A stretch of 35,759 nt of DNA from Lentzea flava (GTDB lineage Bacteria; Actinomycetota; Actinomycetes; Mycobacteriales; Pseudonocardiaceae), in the NCBI RefSeq assembly GCF_014648475.1, contig NZ_BMRE01000069.1, positions 1-35,759 on the forward strand, read 5' to 3'. A program made the position numbers and the translations under genes. Position 1 is the stretch's first letter. Every line of letters begins with the position of its first letter. Below the pieces are notes generated by a model that was not told the origin of the DNA, ran no database searches, and saw nothing but the letters and a program-made list of their open reading frames with translations. Shown here in pieces: positions 1 to 7,975 of the stretch.

Positions 1-310
1 TATTCATATTACTGGCTGTGTTTCGGCACGCTGTTGAGTTCTCAAAGAACACGCGCTCATCATCACGATCCGCCACACGGCGACTCGATCCGAGGCTGTG
101 TCGTACTTAAGCTTGTGTTTGAAACTTCCGACGCCCTTGGCCTCTGAGCTCAGACGAGCTACCGGCTGGGTCTTCATCGTTTCGCGGTCACCCACTCTAC
201 CACAGTCCGTGGAAGCTTGGTTCGTGACCCTTGCCGCACTCCGTTCCGGTGTTCCCGGCCCGTTCCGCGCTGGCAGAGAGAAAGTTACACGCACGCCAAC
301 TCGGGGTCAA
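1..310 (-). promoter_or_regulatory. Promoter and 5' leader of an rRNA operon lying to the left
   Basis: Read on the minus strand, 38-51 gives TGTTCTTTGAGAAC, followed by TCAACAGCGTGCCG. This boxA-like motif is typical of actinomycete leaders just upstream of 16S rRNA. Further upstream on the same strand is a good promoter: TTGACC (305-310), a 17-nt spacer, then TAACTT (282-287). A weaker second -10 candidate, TAGAGT, is at 194-199 with no matching -35. No open frame here looks like a gene. The 16S gene itself is outside the window, so the operon is inferred. The same boxA-like motif also occurs in 16S-23S spacers, but the promoter favours a leader. Confidence 0.7.
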
Positions 311-435
311 ATCGGGGGCAACCCTGTCACCCGCGGTTAAGAAACCGCAGGTCAACAGCCCCATACAGGACCCACGAACAAGCTATCGCAGCCCCGATGC
401 CGTGCACAGTGTGACCGCCGTCACGTCGAGAAAGA

Positions 436-475
436 TCGAAGGCCGCCGGCCCGCAGTGGGGTCGACGGCCTTCGA
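436..475 (-). terminator. Probable tyrS terminator hairpin
   Basis: A perfect 10-bp inverted repeat (436-445 with 466-475, arms TCGAAGGCCG/CGGCCTTCGA) encloses a GC-rich 20-nt loop. It begins 17 nt after the tyrS stop on the minus strand. The following T-tract is weak (TCTTTCT), as is common in high-GC actinomycetes. It separates tyrS from the rRNA promoter downstream. Confidence 0.6.
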
Positions 476-492
476 GGACCTGAAACAGCAGG

Positions 493-1776
493 TCAGAGTT
501 CCACGTGCACGCCTGCGTTGTTGCGCTTGCCGCGCCGGAGCACCAGCCACTTGCCGTGCAGGAGGTCCGACGAAGCCGGCTTCCACTCCTCGTCGGTCAC
601 CTTCGCGTTGTTCACGTAGGCACCGCCCTCCTTGACCGTGCGCCGCGCGGAACCCCGGCTGTCGGCCAGCCCGGACGCCACCAGCAGGTCGACGATCGTG
701 GGCTCGTCGGCCAGCCGGACCTTGCCGGTCGGAGCCTCGGCCAGCGCCGCTTCCAGCACCGACGCGTCGAGGTCGCGGAGCTCGCCCCGGCCGAACAACG
801 CCTGGGACGCCAGCTGCACCTGCTGCGTCGCGCGCTCACCGTGGACCAGGTCGGTGAACTCCTGCGCGAGACGCTTCTGCGCGGTGCGCAGGTGCGGCGC
901 CTCCGCCGTCTGCTTCTCCAGCTCCTCCAGCTCCTCGCGGGAGAGGAAGGTGAACAGGCGCAGGTAGTTCAGCACCGTGACGTCGTCGACGTTCACGAAG
1001 TACTGGTACCAGGCGTACGGCGAGGTCATCTCCGGGTCGAGCCAGACGCGCCCGCCACCGGTCGACTTCCCGAACTTGCGGCCCTCGGCGTCGGTGACCA
1101 GCGGCGCCGTCAGCGCGTGCACCTGCTTGCCCTCGACCCGGCGCACCAGGTCGACACCGCTCACGATGTTGCCCCACTGGTCGGAGCCGCCGATCTGCAG
1201 CGCGGTGCCGTACCTGCGGTTGAGCTCCAGGTAGTCGTTCGACTGCAGCAGCACGTAGCTGAACTCGGTGTACGACATGCCGTCGGTCTCGAGGCGGCGC
1301 TTCACCGTCTCGCGCGAGAGCATCACGTTGACCGAGAAGTGCTTGCCGACGTCCCGCAGGAACTCGAGCGCGCTGACCTGGCCCGTCCAGTTCAGGTTGT
1401 TCTCGACGATCGCACCCGTGGGCGAGTCGTCGAAGTGCACGAACCGCTCGAGCTGGCCGCGGATCCGGTCGGCCCACTCGGCGACGGTGTCCAGCGAGTT
1501 CAGCGTGCGCTCACCGGTGTCGCGCGGGTCGCCGATCATGCCCGTCGCACCGCCCGCCAGCACGATCGGCCGGTGGCCCGCCATCTGGAAGCGCTTGAGC
1601 ATCAGCAGCGGGACCAGGTTGCCGGCGTGCAGGGACGGTGCCGTCGGGTCGAAGCCGCAATAGAGGGTGAGCGGGCCGGCGTCCAGGTCCTTCCGGAGTG
1701 CGTCGAGGTCGGTGGACGTCGCGATCAGGCCGCGCCAGGACAGTTCGTCAAGGATGTGCTCGCTCACGTCCCTCAT
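493..1776 (-). CDS. tyrS: Tyrosyl-tRNA synthetase
   Basis: Class I aminoacyl-tRNA synthetase that activates tyrosine with ATP and charges tRNA-Tyr in the cytoplasm. The 427-residue length is normal for the bacterial TyrS family. The HIGH-type motif is HAGN at residues 50-53, and the KMSKS-type loop reads KFGKS at 234-238. The tyrosine-binding stretch SDQWGN is near residues 198-203, and the last ~65 residues form the S4 RNA-binding domain. The ATG at 1776 is preceded by a modest Shine-Dalgarno (AGG). It is divergent from the membrane gene at 1835 with a 58-nt gap. In related actinobacteria tyrS also lies beyond argH in this direction, so this is backbone. Confidence 0.98.
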   Translation of the reverse strand: MRDVSEHILDELSWRGLIATSTDLDALRKDLDAGPLTLYCGFDPTAPSLHAGNLVPLLMLKRFQMAGHRPIVLAGGATGMIGDPRDTGERTLNSLDTVAEWADRIRGQLERFVHFDDSPTGAIVENNLNWTGQVSALEFLRDVGKHFSVNVMLSRETVKRRLETDGMSYTEFSYVLLQSNDYLELNRRYGTALQIGGSDQWGNIVSGVDLVRRVEGKQVHALTAPLVTDAEGRKFGKSTGGGRVWLDPEMTSPYAWYQYFVNVDDVTVLNYLRLFTFLSREELEELEKQTAEAPHLRTAQKRLAQEFTDLVHGERATQQVQLASQALFGRGELRDLDASVLEAALAEAPTGKVRLADEPTIVDLLVASGLADSRGSARRTVKEGGAYVNNAKVTDEEWKPASSDLLHGKWLVLRRGKRNNAGVHVEL

Positions 1777-1834
1777 TGTCGCCTACCAGGTCGAACGGGT
1801 TTCCACCCGGTGCGCGGACGGGTAACCGGCGGCT

Positions 1835-2272
1835 ATGACGGAGCCACGTGACGAGTTACGGCGGCCCACCGAGCGCATTCCGCGCGTGAACGAACCGGTG
1901 GTGGAGGAGGTCGTCGAACACGACGACACCTACCGCAAGGTGCGGACGGTGCACACCGTCTGTGCAGTCATCGACATCGTGTGTTGGACGTTCGCCATCG
2001 TGCTGTTGGTGCACATCTTCCTGGTGGTGGCAGACGCGAACGCGGCCAACGGGTTCTTCCAGTTCGTCGCGGGTTGGGCGAACGGGATCACCCTCGGCCT
2101 GGACGGTCTTTTCGCACCGGCCAGCCCGAAGGTCGCGGTGCTCCTGAACGAGGGGCTGGCCGCGGTTCTGTGGTTGCTCATCGGCGCGCTGCTGACGAAC
2201 CTGATCACGCGACTGGCGCTGCCGGTCGACCACCGGCGCGCCTGGTACCGCCGGACTACGGCCGTCCGCTGA
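1835..2272 (+). CDS. Small two-helix membrane protein, unknown function
   Basis: A protein of 145 residues with a charged, Glu-rich cytoplasmic N-terminus (about 1-38) and two clear hydrophobic segments. These are about 42-66 (rich in V, I, L and W) and about 106-127 (LLNEGLAAVLWLLIGALL). The C-terminal tail is basic (RRAWYRR). The layout and the phrase GLDGLF between the helices are reminiscent of YggT-like membrane proteins, but this is a weak resemblance and no function is claimed. The start at ATG 1835 gives the charged N-terminus. The 3' end overlaps the convergent gene at 2256 by 17 nt. Confidence 0.8.
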   Translation: MTEPRDELRRPTERIPRVNEPVVEEVVEHDDTYRKVRTVHTVCAVIDIVCWTFAIVLLVHIFLVVADANAANGFFQFVAGWANGITLGLDGLFAPASPKVAVLLNEGLAAVLWLLIGALLTNLITRLALPVDHRRAWYRRTTAVR

Positions 2273-3557
2273 CGACGCGGCGCGGCAACACCACGCCCAG
2301 GCTCTCGGCCCAGTCGAGCGCCTGGGCCAGTGATCGTTCGCCGACGAGCGTGGCGGCGGCGGGGCGCACGGTGCACCGCCGCCACTGCTCCGCGTTCAGC
2401 GTCAGGTGATCCACCTGCGGCAACGACTCGACGTCCACGTCCGCACCGGACACGTCGAGAACGCGCAGCCTCGGCAGCTCGGGCAGGTCGACGCGCGCAC
2501 CACCGCTGACCGTGAGAGAGGTCAGACGTTCCAGCGCGGGGACGTCGGCCTCGGTCGCGGTCACGTGGAGACGTTCCAACGGCAGGTCAGCAAGGCCGCC
2601 GAGTCGCAGGCGTCCTCCGCTCACCTTCAGGTCCCGCAGGTCGGACAGGCTCGCGAGCGGGGCCAGGTCGGCGTCGCCGAGGTCGTACAGGCCGAGCTCC
2701 CGCAGGGTCTGGAACCTCCGGGACACCTCGGCCACCACGTCGAGGTCGTAGTCCTCTGCGTAGTAGTGGGCCCTCATCCCGGGGTGGTCCGGATGCTCTG
2801 GCGAACGGTGCCACTCGGTCACGGACTCGGCGAGGAGCTCCAGCGGCTGGCAGTTGAGGGACGCCAAGATCACCTGACCGACGCGACCGCGCGGACCGGG
2901 AGCGAGGTCGACGCACAAGGTCACTCCGGACGGGTACCGCACGATCGGTACCCACAGCGGATGGAAACCGACGAGCTGCACGGCATCGCGAGGTCCGGTG
3001 TACGGGATCGGCTCCGCCCATGCGCCATACCTGTGAGCGAAGAAGGACGCTTCGTCGTCGAGCCGTTCTCGCCGCACGGTCAGGATCTCGTCCGCCGGCA
3101 GCAGGGTGTGGTCGCCGAACTCGGTGACACCGCTGCGGTACAGCTCGTGCACCTCAGCCGGCAGCGGCACGCCGAGCTCGGCTTCGACGGCGGCCAGCGG
3201 ACCGGTCGACGTCACCTCGGTCCGCTCGTACGGCGGAATCAGGTGCCGCGGCCGCGGTTCGAACACAAGGCTGTAGGTCGGCGGCAGGAGGCCATCTTGC
3301 TGATGGATGCCTTCGGTCAGGAGGGCGGTGAACGCTCCATCCGGCTCGATCCTCATCTCGACGACCACCTGGCCGTCAGCGCCCAACGCGACCAACGAGT
3401 CCAGGCGCCGAATGCGCGGATCTTCCTCGGCCGACCCTGACGTGACCCGGTGGCCGGTGAACCCGGAATCGCAGGTGGCGCGCAGAGTCAGGTAGTCCCA
3501 GCCCGGCTTGGCTCTGGCAACGAGTTCCGCGGCCAGTTCGGCCAGCTTCTTCTCCAT
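2256..3557 (-). CDS. SUKH (SMI1/KNR4)-like domain protein with C-terminal leucine-rich repeats
   Basis: 433 residues. The part from about 118 to 235 reads like a SUKH/SMI1-KNR4 domain: VEAELGVPLPAEVHELYRSG, then GDHTLLPADEILTVR, then a late VPIVRYPSGVTLCVDLAPGP. The C-terminal third (about 285-400) is a run of degenerate leucine-rich repeats of the form LxxLxxLxxLxVSGG. SUKH proteins are known as immunity proteins of polymorphic toxins and as regulatory adaptors; which role applies here is not shown. The start at ATG 3557 has a strong Shine-Dalgarno (GGGGGA). It is divergent from the two TIR genes with a 38-nt gap, so the three probably act together. Confidence 0.8.
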   Translation of the reverse strand: MEKKLAELAAELVARAKPGWDYLTLRATCDSGFTGHRVTSGSAEEDPRIRRLDSLVALGADGQVVVEMRIEPDGAFTALLTEGIHQQDGLLPPTYSLVFEPRPRHLIPPYERTEVTSTGPLAAVEAELGVPLPAEVHELYRSGVTEFGDHTLLPADEILTVRRERLDDEASFFAHRYGAWAEPIPYTGPRDAVQLVGFHPLWVPIVRYPSGVTLCVDLAPGPRGRVGQVILASLNCQPLELLAESVTEWHRSPEHPDHPGMRAHYYAEDYDLDVVAEVSRRFQTLRELGLYDLGDADLAPLASLSDLRDLKVSGGRLRLGGLADLPLERLHVTATEADVPALERLTSLTVSGGARVDLPELPRLRVLDVSGADVDVESLPQVDHLTLNAEQWRRCTVRPAAATLVGERSLAQALDWAESLGVVLPRRVVSGRP

Positions 3558-3595
3558 GTGATCCCCCAGGATGTCGAGGGCCGTACTTTAGACCG
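3558..3595. promoter_or_regulatory. Compact divergent promoter between SUKH-LRR and TIR genes
   Basis: The 38-nt gap contains TACTTTA at 3584-3590. Read on the plus strand it gives TACTTT (3584-3589), six nt before the GTG of the first TIR gene, which predicts a leaderless mRNA. Read on the minus strand the same bases give TAAAGT (3585-3590), suitably placed for the SUKH-LRR gene. No good -35 hexamer is visible for either direction. One near-symmetric -10 could therefore serve both genes. Confidence 0.45.
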
Positions 3596-4630
3596 GTGGC
3601 TGAGTACGAGTTCGACGTCGCGCCGTCGTTCGCCGAGGAGGACCGCGACCGGGTGCTCCCGATCGTCGACCGCCTGAAGGCGATGGGTGTCGAGGTCTTC
3701 TACGACAGGGACCGCGAGGTCGAGATGTGGGGGCGCGACCGCGTCGAGTACTTCTCCGAGACGTTCAGCCACCGTGCGAGGTTCGTGCTGTTGTTCAGCT
3801 CGAAGCACTACGTCTCGAAGTGGACGCGCCTTCAGAGCCGTGCGGCGATGGCGCGCGCGTTGGAGGAACACACCGAGTACGTGCTGCCGATCCGGATCGA
3901 CGACACGCCCGTGCCCGGCCTCTTGCCCACGATCGCGTACCTCGACATGCGCCAGCACAGCGACGAGGTCATCGCACAGGCCGTCGTGCAGAAGCTGGCA
4001 CAACACCGTGCGTCGTTCACGCCCACCACGCCGATCACACCGCAGTCGGTGGCGGCACTCGTGCGGGAGAAACCGCGCGGCTGGGAGTACCTGCTGTACG
4101 TGACCGTTGTGTCGCAAGGGCTTGCGAAGCTGGAGTCGAAGTACTGGGAGCACTTCCTCCGCTATGCGCCGCGCAACGGTGCGGTCGAGCACGGCAGCGG
4201 CATCGAGCTGATCCGCGACCGGAACGTGCTGCTGAGCGAGATCATCAAGGTCGCGGTCGAGACGCTGTTCACCGGCGACACGCAGGAGGCCGCGTTCGGG
4301 GCGCCTGGGGAGGCCGGGGATCCTTCGCGGATCGTGCACCTCGGCGAGCTGTTCGTGCGGACGTTCGACGAGATCCTGGAGTGGGCTCGGGGAATCCACG
4401 CGACGAGTTACGCGCAGGAGCAGGCGCGGGTCGCGGCTCGGATCCAGGCTCAGTTCGCGGATCAGCAGCTGCGGGCGATGCACGCGGTGGCGCAGGACCT
4501 GCGGCAGGTGGCGGACACGCTGGTCGAGCGGTTGACGGCCGGTGAGCAGATCAACATGACCGTGCCGCTGGTGTTCGAGGTGGATCCCGAGCTGGAGCGG
4601 GACTTCCGGGAAGCGCTTGACCGGCTGTGA
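3596..4630 (+). CDS. TIR-domain protein with conserved C-terminal helical domain (first copy)
   Basis: 344 residues. Residues 4-140 form a bacterial TIR domain: DVAPSFAEEDR at the first strand, GVEVFYDRD, then MWGRDRVEYF, RFVLLFSSKHYVSKW, YVLPIRIDDTPVPGLLPT and a terminal helix VVQKLAQHR. Glu51 in the WGxxxxE stretch is where TIR NAD-hydrolases carry the catalytic acid. Residues 141-344 are a mostly helical domain I cannot name, shared with the next gene. It includes GWEYLLY, RYAP.NG, LFVR.FD, EWARGI and QLRAMH. GTG 3596 is the only sensible start and is probably leaderless. No membrane segment or signal peptide is visible, so it is likely cytosolic. An NAD-degrading immune effector is an inference from the family. 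Confidence 0.85.
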   Translation: MAEYEFDVAPSFAEEDRDRVLPIVDRLKAMGVEVFYDRDREVEMWGRDRVEYFSETFSHRARFVLLFSSKHYVSKWTRLQSRAAMARALEEHTEYVLPIRIDDTPVPGLLPTIAYLDMRQHSDEVIAQAVVQKLAQHRASFTPTTPITPQSVAALVREKPRGWEYLLYVTVVSQGLAKLESKYWEHFLRYAPRNGAVEHGSGIELIRDRNVLLSEIIKVAVETLFTGDTQEAAFGAPGEAGDPSRIVHLGELFVRTFDEILEWARGIHATSYAQEQARVAARIQAQFADQQLRAMHAVAQDLRQVADTLVERLTAGEQINMTVPLVFEVDPELERDFREALDRL

Positions 4631-5721
4631 TGGAGAAGAAGATCTGGAAGGCTGTCGAGCCGCCCGAGTTGAAATTCGACGTGGCGGCTTCCTATGCGAA
4701 GCACGATGAACACGAAGTTCTACCGATCGTGCGACAACTCAAGGAAATGGGTATTCGGGTGTACGACCGCAAGGACATGGCGGTCGACAACTGGGGCAAG
4801 AACCTGGTCGAACATTTGCCGCGAATCTTTCGGGAAGTCGGATACAGCCTCGTATTCATCTCGAAGCATTACGTTACCGAGGTGTTGGCCAAGGTCGAAC
4901 GCCAGGCAGTCCAATCACTGGACGTGGAACTGGATGGAGAGTTCCTGCTGCCGATCAGGCTCGACGACACCGAGTTACCCGGACTCCTACCGACTGTGCA
5001 GCACCTGGACCTGCGCCTGCACGGCGTGGACACCATATGCCAGGCAGTCGCGCAGAAGCTGGCCCAGCATCGTTCCGCTTTCACTCCTCAGACACCTGTC
5101 AATGCTGAGAGCGTGTCGGCGCTTCTCCGTGAAAGGCCTCTCGGCTGGGAGTACCTGCTGTACACGGCAGTGGTGTGGCAGGGATGGCGCGACCTGGAGG
5201 GCAAGTACCGCGACCATTTCCACCGATACGCACCGCTCAATGGTGTCGTCGAGTACGGCGACGGGCTGGACGACATCCATAAGCGGAACGTCATGCTGAC
5301 CGAACTCATCACGGTCGCACGCGAAACCTTGAGTGACGACGCGCAGAAGGAGTTGTTCGGCGGTCACGGCGACCCGGACGATATCATCCACTTCGGACGA
5401 TTATTCGTGCGAATCTTCGACGATTTCCTCGAATGGGCCCGGGGCATCTACGGCACGAGCTACGCCCGCAGGACCACACGGGATGCATGTCGCCTTCAGG
5501 CATGCTTCGCTGACACGCAGCTGCGTGCCATGCACAAGGCCGTACTTCATCTGCGGGCATCAGCCGACACCCTGGTGGAGCGAGTGGTTACTGGCGACGA
5601 GATCGACACCAGCATCGACATGAAGGCGGTGGAGACCAGCATGGAGGCGCCGCTGGGGTTCGAGATCGACCCAGAGCTCAAGACCGCGTACTTGGCGGCG
5701 TACAAGAAGCTGTCAGGCTGA
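4630..5721 (+). CDS. TIR-domain protein with conserved C-terminal helical domain (second copy)
   Basis: 363 residues from the ATG at 4630, which shares its A with the TGA of the upstream gene (TGATG), so translation is coupled. A GTG at 4627 is an alternative. The layout matches the first copy: TIR domain at about 15-150 (FDVAASYAKHDEHE, WGKNLVEHL with Glu61, LVFISKHYV, LLPIRLDDTELPGLLPT), then the same helical domain. The C-terminal part carries an extra insert (TSIDMKAVETSMEAP) before the shared FEIDPEL ending. Base composition is visibly lower in GC than the neighbours: lines 4801-4860 and 4861-4920 count 50% and 55% GC, against 67% at 3841-3900. Pairs of related TIR proteins may work as a hetero-complex; this is inference. 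Confidence 0.85.
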   Translation: MEKKIWKAVEPPELKFDVAASYAKHDEHEVLPIVRQLKEMGIRVYDRKDMAVDNWGKNLVEHLPRIFREVGYSLVFISKHYVTEVLAKVERQAVQSLDVELDGEFLLPIRLDDTELPGLLPTVQHLDLRLHGVDTICQAVAQKLAQHRSAFTPQTPVNAESVSALLRERPLGWEYLLYTAVVWQGWRDLEGKYRDHFHRYAPLNGVVEYGDGLDDIHKRNVMLTELITVARETLSDDAQKELFGGHGDPDDIIHFGRLFVRIFDDFLEWARGIYGTSYARRTTRDACRLQACFADTQLRAMHKAVLHLRASADTLVERVVTGDEIDTSIDMKAVETSMEAPLGFEIDPELKTAYLAAYKKLSG

Positions 5722-6315
5722 GTTGCGGCGCTTGCCGCCCCGCTTGTACGTCGACACGGCAGGCGAGTCGATCCAGAACCGCCACGGCACGTCCATTGCC
5801 ACGGCGACCCCGACACGAGGGCCGGAACGGACCGAGGTCGCGGGCTCCCCCGCGTACAGCCGCACCGGCGAGGAAGCGGAGGTCAGGTCCAGCCCGTTGG
5901 ACGAGCGGTCCAGCCCCAGCACCTTGCACAACCGGGCCGGTCCCTTGGCGAGTTCGGCGGCCGAGCGCGAGGCAGGGCGGCGGGAGAACGCGATGTCCTC
6001 GCCGGACACCACCTCGCCCGCGCGCAGCAGCACGGCGCCGGGCACGCCGTCGACCAGGGACACCACGTTGGCGCAGAAGTGCATGCCGTAGACGAAGTAG
6101 ACGTACAAGAAGCCTGCCGGGCCGAACATCACCTCGTTGCGCGGGGTTTTGCCGCGGTAGCAGTGGGAGGCCGGGTCGTCGCCGCCGCGGTAGGCCTCCA
6201 CCTCGACGATGCGCACGCGCACGTCGCCCGCTTCCAGGTACGCGCCGAGGAGGAGCTGGGCCGCGTCGACCGGGTCGATGGCCAGCTCCTCCCTGGTCAG
6301 CAGCCTAGAACTCAC
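5713..6315 (-). CDS. mpg: 3-methyladenine DNA glycosylase (AAG/Mpg family)
   Basis: A base-excision repair glycosylase that removes alkylated purines. The 200 residues match the family's usual length. The hallmark block is present: IVEVEAYRGGDDPASH with the catalytic-type Glu, then RNEVMFGPAGFLYVYFVYGMHFCANVV, whose aromatic run inserts into the DNA groove. Later come GAVLLRAGE and GPARLCKVLGL. The GTG start at 6315 overlaps the argH stop by 11 nt, so it may be read on from argH. Its end overlaps the second TIR gene by 9 nt tail to tail. No start with a better ribosome site exists downstream. Confidence 0.93.
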   Translation of the reverse strand: MSSRLLTREELAIDPVDAAQLLLGAYLEAGDVRVRIVEVEAYRGGDDPASHCYRGKTPRNEVMFGPAGFLYVYFVYGMHFCANVVSLVDGVPGAVLLRAGEVVSGEDIAFSRRPASRSAAELAKGPARLCKVLGLDRSSNGLDLTSASSPVRLYAGEPATSVRSGPRVGVAVAMDVPWRFWIDSPAVSTYKRGGKRRNSA

Positions 6316-7696
6316 GCGCCGCCGCAGCCTTGGCCACCAGCGCGTCGAGCTGCTCGCGGACTCGGGACGGGGCCGTGCCGCCGTGGGCGTTGCGGGAGGC
6401 GATCGAGCCCTCGACGGTCAGCACGGAACGGACCTCGGGGGTCAGCGCCGGCGAGATCGCGGCGAACTCCTCGTCGGTCAGCTCTTCCAGGCCCACGCCA
6501 CGGGACTCCGCGGCACGCACGCACGCGCCGGCGGCCTCGTGCGCCACGCGGAACGGGACTCCTTGGCGCACGAGCCATTCCGCGATGTCGGTGGCCAGGG
6601 TGAAGCCCGCGGGGGCCAGCGACGCCATGCGCTCGGTGTCGAAGCGAAGCGTCGCGATCATGCCCGCGAACGCCGGGAGCAGGAGCTCCAGCTGCTCGAC
6701 CGAGTCGAACAGCGGTTCCTTGTCCTCCTGCAGGTCGCGGTTGTAGGCCAGCGGCTGGGCCTTCAGCGTCGCGAGCAGGCCCGCCAGGTTGCCGATCAGG
6801 CGGCCCGACTTGCCGCGCGCGAGCTCGGCGACGTCCGGGTTCTTCTTCTGCGGCATGATCGAGCTGCCGGTGGACCACGCGTCGTCCAGCACCGCGAAGC
6901 GGAACTCGGCGGTGGTCCAGATGATGACCTCCTCGGCGATGCGGGAGAGGTTCACGCTGATCATCGCGAGCACGAACGCGATTTCGGCGGCGAAGTCGCG
7001 GGAGGCTGTGCCGTCGATGGAGTTCTCGACCGGGGCGTAGAAGCCGAGGTCGGCGGCCACCTTCGCCGGATCCAGGCCCAGCGACGAACCGGCCAGGGCG
7101 CCCGAGCCGTACGGGGAGAACGCGGCGCGCTTGTCCCAGTCGTGCAGGCGCTCGACGTCCCGCAGCAAGGCGTGCGCGTGGGCCAGCAGGTGGTGCGACA
7201 GCAGCACGGGCTGGGCGGACTGCAGGTGCGTGCGGCCCGGCATCACGGCGCCGAAGTTCGTCTCGGACTGCGCTGCCAGCGCGTCTACGACGTCCAGCAC
7301 ACCGGCGGCGACGCGGCGGGCGCCGTCGCGCAGCCACATGCGGAAGAGCGTCGCGACCTGGTCGTTGCGGGAACGGCCGGCGCGGAGCTTGCCGCCCAGT
7401 TCGGTGCCCGCGCGGTCGATCAGGCCGCGCTCCAGGGCGGTGTGGACGTCCTCGTCCTCCAGGACCGGGGTGAAGGCGCCGGACTCGACGTCGGCCAGCA
7501 GCTCGTCCAACGCCTTCTGCATGCCGGCGAGCTCTTCGTCCGTCAGCAGGCCCGCCGCGTGCAGCACACGGGCGTGCGCGCGCGAGCCGGCGATGTCGTA
7601 CGGCGCCAGCCGCCAGTCGAAGTGCGTCGACAACGACAGCCGCGCCATCGCCTCGGCCGGTCCCGACTCGAACCGGCCACCCCACAAAGAACTCAT
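6305..7696 (-). CDS. argH: Argininosuccinate lyase
   Basis: Last step of arginine synthesis: splits argininosuccinate into arginine and fumarate. The 463 residues match the fumarase/aspartase superfamily. Visible motifs are RSRNDQ (108-113), HLQSAQP (157-163) and the signature GSSIMPQKKNPD (277-288) with the catalytic Ser loop. I chose ATG 7696 (MSSLWGGRF), the usual N-terminus of the family, with GAGAG about 11 nt upstream. A TTG at 7705 sits too close to that site. It follows the ArgG-derived frame by 12 nt and probably belongs to the arg operon. Confidence 0.98.
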   Translation of the reverse strand: MSSLWGGRFESGPAEAMARLSLSTHFDWRLAPYDIAGSRAHARVLHAAGLLTDEELAGMQKALDELLADVESGAFTPVLEDEDVHTALERGLIDRAGTELGGKLRAGRSRNDQVATLFRMWLRDGARRVAAGVLDVVDALAAQSETNFGAVMPGRTHLQSAQPVLLSHHLLAHAHALLRDVERLHDWDKRAAFSPYGSGALAGSSLGLDPAKVAADLGFYAPVENSIDGTASRDFAAEIAFVLAMISVNLSRIAEEVIIWTTAEFRFAVLDDAWSTGSSIMPQKKNPDVAELARGKSGRLIGNLAGLLATLKAQPLAYNRDLQEDKEPLFDSVEQLELLLPAFAGMIATLRFDTERMASLAPAGFTLATDIAEWLVRQGVPFRVAHEAAGACVRAAESRGVGLEELTDEEFAAISPALTPEVRSVLTVEGSIASRNAHGGTAPSRVREQLDALVAKAAAAREF

Positions 7697-7708
7697 TGCA
7701 CGCAACTC

Positions 7709-7975
7709 TCAGCTAGCGAAGTCGTAAAGAGATTCTTCCGAACGGGCCACGAGCCCGACCACGCGCCCCTCGTACAGCGCGATGTCGACCTCGCCGGAGC
7801 CCGCCGGCAAAGCCATCCGCGCCACCCGCACCGCCACCGAGCCCAGGCTGGACCTGACCACCCCGGCGCGGAAGTTCAGCTCGCGGATCGCCTCGGCGAC
7901 CGACACGGTCTCGCCGTCGACCGCCACCGGCACGCCGGCGTCGAACGTCAGCACCGCGTGCACGGGGTCATTCAT
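7709..7975 (-). CDS. ArgG-derived mini-protein (internally deleted argininosuccinate synthase remnant)
   Basis: 88 residues, starting at ATG 7975, which overlaps the argR stop by 8 nt. Residues 1-35 (VLTFDAGVPVAVDGETVS, then EAIRELNFRAG) match the ArgG segment that mycobacterial ArgG has as GVPVSVDGKPVS...AIEELNRRAG. Residues 60-87 (SGEVDIALYEGRVVG...RSEESLYDF) match a segment about 85 residues further on in ArgG (SGEVRLVLHGG...RSAESLYDF). The ATP- and aspartate-binding N-terminal half of ArgG, which carries the catalysis, is absent. The position between argR and argH is exactly that of argG in related actinobacteria. The frame is intact and translationally coupled. It cannot be a synthase; whether it has a job is unknown. 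Confidence 0.75.
   Translation of the reverse strand: MNDPVHAVLTFDAGVPVAVDGETVSVAEAIRELNFRAGVVRSSLGSVAVRVARMALPAGSGEVDIALYEGRVVGLVARSEESLYDFAS

Noticed and set aside
333..355. Second TTGACC on the minus strand (350-355) as an extra rRNA promoter
   Set aside because: The bases 16-18 nt downstream are GGGTGA-like and do not form a -10; only the 282-310 pair is convincing.
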